A stretch of DNA of 64,000 nucleotides from Azospirillum brasilense (GTDB lineage Bacteria > Pseudomonadota > Alphaproteobacteria > Azospirillales > Azospirillaceae). The notes below the pieces were generated by a model. That model was not told the DNA's origin. It saw only the letters and a program-made list of their open reading frames with translations, and did no database searches. The stretch spans positions 19,866 through 83,865 of the forward strand of contig NZ_VITH01000021.1 in NCBI RefSeq assembly GCF_007827815.1, in the 5' to 3' direction. The first letter of the stretch is position 1, and the number at the start of each line of letters is the position of its first letter. Below, piece by piece: positions 58,909 to 64,000 of the stretch. Made by a program: the position numbers and the translations under genes.

Positions 58909-60639
58909 GTGGACCATTCAGGACTGTCGCAGGCCCCCGGCCACGCCGCCGCCGCCCTGCGGACAGACGCCGGGGCCGGAGCCTGGTCGCCGCCGTTGCT
59001 GCTCGTGCTGCCGGTGATCCTCGCGCTGCTTCTGCTGCCGCTCATCCTGGTGGAGATGCCGCCGCTGCTCGACTACCCGAACCATCTGGCGCGGGTCGAC
59101 GTGCTGCTGCATTACCGGACCGACCCCTTTCTGGGCGACCATTACACCGCCTCCCTGACGCCGGTTCCGAACCTGCTGATGGAGGCGGTGATGCTGCCGC
59201 TGGCCAGCGTGCTGCCGCTGTACGTCGCCGGGCGCGTTTACATGGCGCTGGCCGGACTGCTCACCCTGTTCGGGGCGATGCTGCTGAACCGCACGCTGTT
59301 CGGGCGGTGGAGCCTGTGGCCGCTGTGCGGCGCGCTGTTCATCTACAACGCCACGCTGATCGGCGGCTTCATGAGCTTCTCGCTCGGCCTCGGCTTCCTG
59401 CTGATTGGGCTGTCGCTGTGGATCGCGCTGGCGGGGCGGCGCTGGCAGGTGCCGGTGGGGATGGGCTGCGCGCTGTTCCTCTACTTCGCTCACGCCATCG
59501 TGCTCGGCTCCTTCTTGCTTTGCCTGTTCGCGGTGGAGGCGGTGAAATATGTGGGGCGGGGGCGCAAGCCGCTGACGCTCGCCAACCTCGGGCGCGACGC
59601 CCTGCGCTTCGCCGCGCTGCTGGCCCTTCCCGCGGCGCTGTTCGCCGGCACGGTGGGGACGCACCTCCTGCAGTCCGACGCGGCGGCGGTGGGCGCGCGC
59701 GACAGCACGCCGGTCCTGCTGCTGAAGGAGGTCTACTGGCGGCTGAAGAAGCTGACCGAGCTGAAGCAGTGGCGCTACCGGCTGCATGACATGCTGGCCC
59801 CGGTCCTGAACTACAACACGCTGCTGGACGTCGCGACGCTACTGCTGATCCTGGGCGGGATGGTGGCGGCGCGTCTGGCCGGTTGGCTGCGCGCCGCGCC
59901 GGCGATGATGCTGGCGGTGGGGTTGTTCGTGCTGGCCTTCTTCGTCGTGCCGGACCCCTTCTTCGGCACCTATTTCGTGTCGATCCGCTTCTGGATTCTG
60001 GCGGCCTTCCTGCTGGTCGCCGGCACCGACATCCGCTTTCCCTCGGCCCGCGCCGCGGCGGCCTTCGCCGCCGGGCTGCTCGCGTTGCTGACGGTGCGGA
60101 CCGGCGTGCTGACTCTCAACTGGCTGGCCTACGAGGACGACGTGGCCGACCTGCGCCGCGCCATGGAGCGGATCGAACCCGGACGCTCCGTCCTGATCAC
60201 CTGGGCGGGGCAGGAGGCCGGTTGCTGCAACACGCGGGAGTTCCTGCTCACCCAGCCGCCCTGGCGGCACGCGCTGGTCGCCTTGCCCAGCCTGATCCAT
60301 CTGCCGTCGCTGATCACCGTGGAGCGGCGCGCCTTCGTCCCGACCCTGTTCAGCCATCCCGGCAAGCAACCGCTGACCGTGACCCAGCCCTACCGTGACC
60401 GCTGCATGGCGATCTACGAGGGGGTGCCGGTGGACGTGCGCCTGCTCTCCCGCCCCGGGGAGGCGACCCTGCGCGACCATGTGGAGCCCTGCCCGCATTA
60501 CATCGGCTGGCGGGACAAGTACGATTACGTGCTGGTGATGTTCTCCAACGTCTTCCACGCGGCCGGGCTGACGCCGCCGCCGGGCGCGCAGGAGGTCTAC
60601 CGCGGCACCGTCTTCGACCTCTGGCGGGTCGAGCGCTGA
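58909..60639 (+). CDS. Polytopic membrane protein, possibly GT-C glycosyltransferase-like
   Basis: A 576-residue protein with about ten hydrophobic helices (LLLVLPVILALLLLPLILVE, LIGGFMSFSLGLGFLLIGLS, AAPAMMLAVGLFVLAFFVVP) and a soluble C-terminal domain of about 150 residues. The acidic loop after helix 1 (EMPPLLDYPNHLARVDVLLH) recalls the first periplasmic loop of GT-C enzymes with acidic metal ligands, but the match is loose. The GTG at 58909 has AGGAGG five bases upstream, better than the ATG at 58894. Confidence 0.6.
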   Translation: MDHSGLSQAPGHAAAALRTDAGAGAWSPPLLLVLPVILALLLLPLILVEMPPLLDYPNHLARVDVLLHYRTDPFLGDHYTASLTPVPNLLMEAVMLPLASVLPLYVAGRVYMALAGLLTLFGAMLLNRTLFGRWSLWPLCGALFIYNATLIGGFMSFSLGLGFLLIGLSLWIALAGRRWQVPVGMGCALFLYFAHAIVLGSFLLCLFAVEAVKYVGRGRKPLTLANLGRDALRFAALLALPAALFAGTVGTHLLQSDAAAVGARDSTPVLLLKEVYWRLKKLTELKQWRYRLHDMLAPVLNYNTLLDVATLLLILGGMVAARLAGWLRAAPAMMLAVGLFVLAFFVVPDPFFGTYFVSIRFWILAAFLLVAGTDIRFPSARAAAAFAAGLLALLTVRTGVLTLNWLAYEDDVADLRRAMERIEPGRSVLITWAGQEAGCCNTREFLLTQPPWRHALVALPSLIHLPSLITVERRAFVPTLFSHPGKQPLTVTQPYRDRCMAIYEGVPVDVRLLSRPGEATLRDHVEPCPHYIGWRDKYDYVLVMFSNVFHAAGLTPPPGAQEVYRGTVFDLWRVER

Positions 60640-60648
60640 CGCGATCGC

Positions 60649-62349
60649 TCAATCGTTCTGCCCGGCCGGCTCGCTCAGCGCGTCATAGCCGCGGTCGCGG
60701 ACGCTCTTCAGGCTCTGGTCGATGGTCTCGGCGTCCACCCCGGCGGTGCGCAGCACGAGGCTGGCCAACTGCAGGCTGGCCTCCAGCGTCTCCGGCACCA
60801 CGGCGCTGGCCCCGGCCCTCTTCAGCCGTGCGCCGCGGTCGAGATCATGGGCGCGGGCGGCGATGGACAGGCGCGGGGCGGCCCGGCGGATAGCCTCCAC
60901 GGCGCGCTCGGCCATGTCGGGGCGGTTGACGGTGATGACGGCGGCCCGCGCCCGCTCGATCCCGGCGGCGCGCAGCACGCCGATCTGGCTGGAATCGCCG
61001 TAGTAGACCGGCAGCCCCTCGGCCCGCGCCGCCGCCACCCGCTGCGGGTCGAGGTCCAGCGCGACGTAGGGGATGTCGTGGGTGCGCAGCAGCCGCGCCA
61101 CGGCGCGCCCGACCCGGCCGTAGCCGGCGATCAGCACATGGCCGGTGATGTCGCTGGTCTCGACGCCGAAGGCCTCGGCGCCGTAGCGGGCCTCGACCTT
61201 CTGGGCCAGCCGCTGGGCGATGGCGCCGACCAGCGGCGTGACCGCCATGCTGAGCGCCACGCAGGAGGACAGCAGCAGCCCCGTCTCACCCTCCAGCACC
61301 GCCAGCCGCGTCGCCTTGCCGATCAGCACGAAGGCGAACTCGCCGCCCTGCGACAGCAGCAGGCCGATGCGCAGCGAGGTCGCCAGCCCGAGCCCCGACA
61401 GGCGGCAGAGCAGGAACAGCAGGATGCTCTTGCCGACCAGCAGCGCCGCGGTCACCAGCAGGATGTCGTCGGCGCGCTGGAGCATGGCCGGCAGGTCGAG
61501 CGTCATGCCGACGGTCATGAAGAACAGGCCGAGCAGCAGGCCGCGGAACGGCTCGATGTCGGCCTCCACCTGATGGCGGTAGGCGGTGTCGGCCATCAGC
61601 ATGCCGGCCAGGAAGGCGCCCAGCGCCATCGACATGCCGGCCGCCCCCGTCAGCCAGGCGACCGCCAGGACGACCAGCAGGTTGGTCGCCGTGAACACTT
61701 CCGGGCTCTTGGCCGAGGCCACGAAGTGATAGACCGGGCGCACCACGAAACGGCCCAGCAGCATGATGGCGCCGATCGCGGCGACGGCCTTGACCCCGGC
61801 CAGGGCGAGCGCCCAGGGAATGCTGGTGTCGCCGCCGGCCAGCAGCGGCAGCAGGGTCAGCAGCGGCACGACGGCCAGATCTTGGAAGATCAGCACGGCG
61901 ACCGACACGCGCCCGAAGCGCGCCACCGTCTCGCCGCGCTCGACCAGCAGCTTCAGCACCGTGGCGGTGGAGGAGAAGGCCAGCATGCCACCGATCACCA
62001 GCGCCGCCGCCACGTCCTCGCCCAACGCGTAGGCGACGGCGGCGATGGCGGCGCTGGTCAGGACGACCTGCATCAGCCCCAGCCCGAAGATGTAGCGCCG
62101 CATCGCCCGCAGGCGCGACAGCGGCAGTTCCAGCCCGATGGCGAAAAGGAGGAAGACCACCCCGAATTCGGACAGGACCTGCGGAAGCTCCATGTCCACC
62201 ACCGGCCCCGGCGTGTGCGGACCCAGCAGCGCCCCGCCCACCAGATAGCCGAGCACCGCCGGGATGCGCAGCGCCTGGAACAGGGGGACGATCACCACCG
62301 CCGCCAGCAGCAGGAACAGGACGTCGAAAAGCAATTTGGGATCGTGCAT
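60649..62349 (-). CDS. CPA2 family cation:proton antiporter (Kef/YbaL type)
   Basis: A 566-residue inner-membrane transporter. Twelve or so helices carry the exchanger core (LGYLVGGALLGPHTPGPVVD, GVVFLLFAIGLELPLSRLRA, LIFQDLAVVPLLTLLPLLAG). A C-terminal TrkA-N domain binds nucleotide (GHVLIAGYGRVGRAVARLLR, YVALDLDPQRVAAARAEGLP) and likely gates potassium/proton exchange. The ATG at 62349 is where similarity starts; the upstream frame is Arg-rich and not conserved-looking. Confidence 0.9.
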   Translation of the reverse strand: MHDPKLLFDVLFLLLAAVVIVPLFQALRIPAVLGYLVGGALLGPHTPGPVVDMELPQVLSEFGVVFLLFAIGLELPLSRLRAMRRYIFGLGLMQVVLTSAAIAAVAYALGEDVAAALVIGGMLAFSSTATVLKLLVERGETVARFGRVSVAVLIFQDLAVVPLLTLLPLLAGGDTSIPWALALAGVKAVAAIGAIMLLGRFVVRPVYHFVASAKSPEVFTATNLLVVLAVAWLTGAAGMSMALGAFLAGMLMADTAYRHQVEADIEPFRGLLLGLFFMTVGMTLDLPAMLQRADDILLVTAALLVGKSILLFLLCRLSGLGLATSLRIGLLLSQGGEFAFVLIGKATRLAVLEGETGLLLSSCVALSMAVTPLVGAIAQRLAQKVEARYGAEAFGVETSDITGHVLIAGYGRVGRAVARLLRTHDIPYVALDLDPQRVAAARAEGLPVYYGDSSQIGVLRAAGIERARAAVITVNRPDMAERAVEAIRRAAPRLSIAARAHDLDRGARLKRAGASAVVPETLEASLQLASLVLRTAGVDAETIDQSLKSVRDRGYDALSEPAGQND

Positions 62350-62518
62350 GGGCCGCGCGCTGGCTGGGTCAGGCCGGACACCGGCCGTCCGGGACGGCGT
62401 CTGTATGCGGCGCAATCCGGACCGCCGCAAGCGCAGCGGGTGTGCGAACGATCGCAACGCGCAAAAAAAGTCCCGCGCCGCTCAAAAAAGATCGCGCTGT
62501 GGCGGTGATGCCGCGTCG

Positions 62519-62905
62519 TCAGGCCGCGCGGGCGGCCAGCAGCTCGTCCACGGCGACGGTCAACTCGCTGGTGTCGAAGGGTTTGTAGAGCACGCGGTCG
62601 GCGCCGTGCATGGCCGACAAATTCAGCGAGAAAGCCGCCGGGAACTCGTCCGTGCCGCCGGACATGGCGATAACGGCCGGGGCATGGGGGGCGTCACGGG
62701 CGCGCAGGCGGCGGATCAGTTCCACGCCGTCCAGGCCGGGCATCATCATGTCGACGATGGCGAGGTCGAAAGACTCGCGCTCCAGCATGAAGAGGCCGGA
62801 CAGGCCGTCATTGGCCTCCGCCACTCGGTGGCCCTGCGTCTCCAGCGTCATGCGCAGCAGCGCTGTGAAGGCCGGAACGTCGTCGATCACCAGAATTCGG
62901 GCCAT
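62519..62905 (-). CDS. Single-domain response regulator
   Basis: A 128-residue CheY-like receiver domain with no output domain. Acid pocket D8/D9 (ILVIDDVP), phosphoacceptor D52 (LAIVDMMMPG), S82 (VIAMSGGTD) and K108 (VLYKPFD) are in place. The partner kinase is not nearby. It lies 50 bases after the MarR gene on the same strand and could be cotranscribed. Confidence 0.9.
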   Translation of the reverse strand: MARILVIDDVPAFTALLRMTLETQGHRVAEANDGLSGLFMLERESFDLAIVDMMMPGLDGVELIRRLRARDAPHAPAVIAMSGGTDEFPAAFSLNLSAMHGADRVLYKPFDTSELTVAVDELLAARAA

Positions 62906-62955
62906 GGGCTCGGTCGCTCCCAATGCGATGGCGTAAAGGGCGGATGGCGGAGCGG

Positions 62956-63447
62956 TCAGTCCGCCGCGGCGCCGTTGCGGTTGGCATGGCCGGGAGCGTC
63001 CATCGGGTCTCCGGCGCGCAGGCCACCCTCGGCGCGGCGGGACAGCAGCGTGCGCAGCAGTTCGTCCAGTCCGGCGGCCAGGGCGCCGTGCTGGGCCGGT
63101 GCCAGACCGTCGATGGCGGTGACCAGCTCGTTCAGCGGATCGTTGGCGAGCGTCGCCCGTCCCCGCGCCGTGAGGGTCAGCCGGATGGAACGGCGGTCCG
63201 TCTCGCTGGGGTGCCGCTCCAGCAGGTCCTTCTTTAGGAGGGCAGCGATGGTCTGGCTCGCCGTGCCCTTGGTCGTCCCGTGATGGCGGGCGAAGGCCAC
63301 GACGTTGCGGGCGCTCGCGTTTGCCTGGGCGAAATAGCGCAGCGCTGCCCACTGGGCCGGGTTCAGCCCATCGGCGAAGGCGAGGCTGGCGGTCGTCCGC
63401 AGAACCTGCGCCATGACCTCGGCGGTCGCGCGCGCGCTTGGGCGCAT
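62956..63447 (-). CDS. MarR family transcriptional regulator
   Basis: A 163-residue winged-helix regulator: LNPAQWAALRYFAQANASAR, HHGTTKGTASQTIAALLKKD, and the wing ERHPSETDRRSIRLTLTARG. MarR proteins usually bind small phenolic or lipophilic ligands. The ATG at 63447 has GGGGAAG six bases upstream. Its targets are unknown; the downstream response regulator is a candidate operon partner. Confidence 0.88.
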   Translation of the reverse strand: MRPSARATAEVMAQVLRTTASLAFADGLNPAQWAALRYFAQANASARNVVAFARHHGTTKGTASQTIAALLKKDLLERHPSETDRRSIRLTLTARGRATLANDPLNELVTAIDGLAPAQHGALAAGLDELLRTLLSRRAEGGLRAGDPMDAPGHANRNGAAAD

Positions 63448-63738
63448 GCCGGCTTCCCCTGTGCCTGCGGTTTCGAGATAAAACCATAAAGGCGCTGCAC
63501 GGGGGCTGTCCAGCCGTCGCCGCGCGCTCGGGCGATCACCGGCGCAGAGTCGAATCTGTCGCAGGGCGAGTCTTTTTGCTGGATCGCCGGCAGGCGCTGC
63601 CCTATACAGCGCCTCCCTCGCCGGACACGGTCCGGAGGGGGCGCCCCGAAAGACTGGAGGGGTGGAGGTCAGGGCGCTGGCCGATCCGTTTTCCGCCCCA
63701 GGCGGCCTAGGCGGTTCGGTGAATACGAAACAAAGGGC

Positions 63739-63767
63739 TTGACGCTCTCTGCCGTAAGCGCTAGATT
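63739..63767 (+). promoter_or_regulatory. Strong sigma-70 promoter, probable rrn promoter
   Basis: TTGACG at 63739-63744, an exact 17-base spacer and TAGATT at 63762-63767. It lies upstream of a boxA-like site and points out of the window, which suits an rRNA operon. Confidence 0.6.
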
Positions 63768-63874
63768 GACCCTCCGCTGGCACGAACGATCGTTTGTGCT
63801 TCTCCGGCCTTCAAAAACCCGATGACGACCACGGCCAGTTCGCCGACCGTCATTTTGTGTGGTTCGCCGGGTGA

Positions 63875-63887
63875 TGGATCTTTGACA
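63875..63887 (+). promoter_or_regulatory. boxA-like antitermination element
   Basis: TGGATCTTTGACA matches the rRNA boxA pattern (E. coli TGCTCTTTAACA; alphaproteobacteria often have TCTTTGACA). It is located about 110 bases after the promoter, a normal distance for an rRNA leader. Confidence 0.6.
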
Positions 63888-63979
63888 TTGTTGATCGTGA
63901 AAATCGAGAAGGGATGCGCAGGCGGCGGTTTTGACCGTTGGCCGCGGACCGGTTCCGGAGGGGACTGGCATCGCGGGTC

Positions 63980-64000
63980 GCTTGAGCATCTCGGTCAAGC
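63980..64000 (+). other. Hairpin at the window edge
   Basis: GCTTGA and TCAAGC arms separated by nine bases close the window. It may be part of the 16S precursor processing region; the rest is outside the window. Confidence 0.35.

Larger units (their letters stand above)
63448..64000. other. Non-coding region: start of a probable rRNA operon
   Basis: No protein gene is credible here. From about 63739 onward the sequence has a strong promoter, a boxA-like element and a hairpin at the very end, together resembling an rRNA operon leader. The part 63448-63700 holds the MarR promoter region and nothing else recognised. Confidence 0.6.

Noticed and set aside
63669..63998. Minus-strand ORF at the right end
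   Set aside because: It covers the promoter and boxA-like leader, has poor composition, and matches no family.
1..64000. CRISPR arrays, tRNA genes and intact insertion sequences
   Set aside because: No regularly spaced repeats, no cloverleaf-type tRNA sequence and no complete transposase with terminal repeats were seen on reading both strands; weak tRNAs could still be missed without a program.

Overview
The window reads as chromosome from a GC-rich alphaproteobacterium, most likely Rhodospirillales close to Azospirillum. Supporting signs are a Fur/Mur-clade Fur, an FnrN-type regulator with a CxxCx7C cluster motif, a family-4-like uracil-DNA glycosylase beside ETF-ubiquinone oxidoreductase, a Suv3-type helicase, a RHE_PE00001/DUF1612 protein and many TPR glycosyltransferases. 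The genus is inferred from overall resemblance, not from a marker gene. I see no complete rRNA or tRNA gene, no CRISPR array, no prophage and no intact insertion sequence.

Layout. 1-14 kb: the tail of a SAM methyltransferase, a glycine-zipper lipoprotein, a large xylan-binding/beta-helix protein, a YqaE/Pmp3 peptide, a chemoreceptor, a GNAT/ATP-grasp/phosphoesterase cluster, fur-slyX, a membrane diguanylate cyclase and an HNH nuclease. 14.5-19.7 kb: the periplasmic molybdenum aldehyde oxidoreductase operon paoABC with a divergent LysR gene. 20.4-24.8 kb: a relic of an IS630-type transposase, then a four-gene CoA-ester operon (class III CoA transferase, MaoC-type hydratase, CitE-type lyase, acyl-CoA dehydrogenase) resembling itaconate/mesaconate degradation clusters. 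24.9-32.2 kb: four TPR-glycosyltransferase genes on alternating strands. 32.3-44.4 kb: mostly minus-strand housekeeping (radical SAM protein, TPR protein, phosphotransferase, moaB, lytic transglycosylase, uracil-DNA glycosylase, Suv3-like helicase), with ETF-QO on the plus strand. 44.4-54.5 kb: small proteins, an FNR-type regulator with a matching upstream box, OsmC, the cobalamin genes cobT/cobS/cobC, an FMN-binding protein, a metallo-hydrolase, an Rrf2 regulator and a DUF1612 protein. 54.7-58.7 kb: the sulfate ABC transporter operon sbp-cysT-cysW-cysA behind an AT-rich leader with a tiny ORF. 58.9-63.4 kb: a polytopic membrane protein, a CPA2/Kef-type antiporter, a single-domain response regulator and a MarR regulator. 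The last 260 bases look like the promoter and boxA leader of an rRNA operon whose 16S gene would start beyond the window.

The most unusual pattern is that four unrelated genes have their stop codon inside a short tandem repeat (11-15 bp units) that multiplies the stop codon, in frame for two of them and in all three frames for one. Other points of interest are the TPR-glycosyltransferase quartet, the beta-helix protein without a signal peptide, and the cys operon leader.
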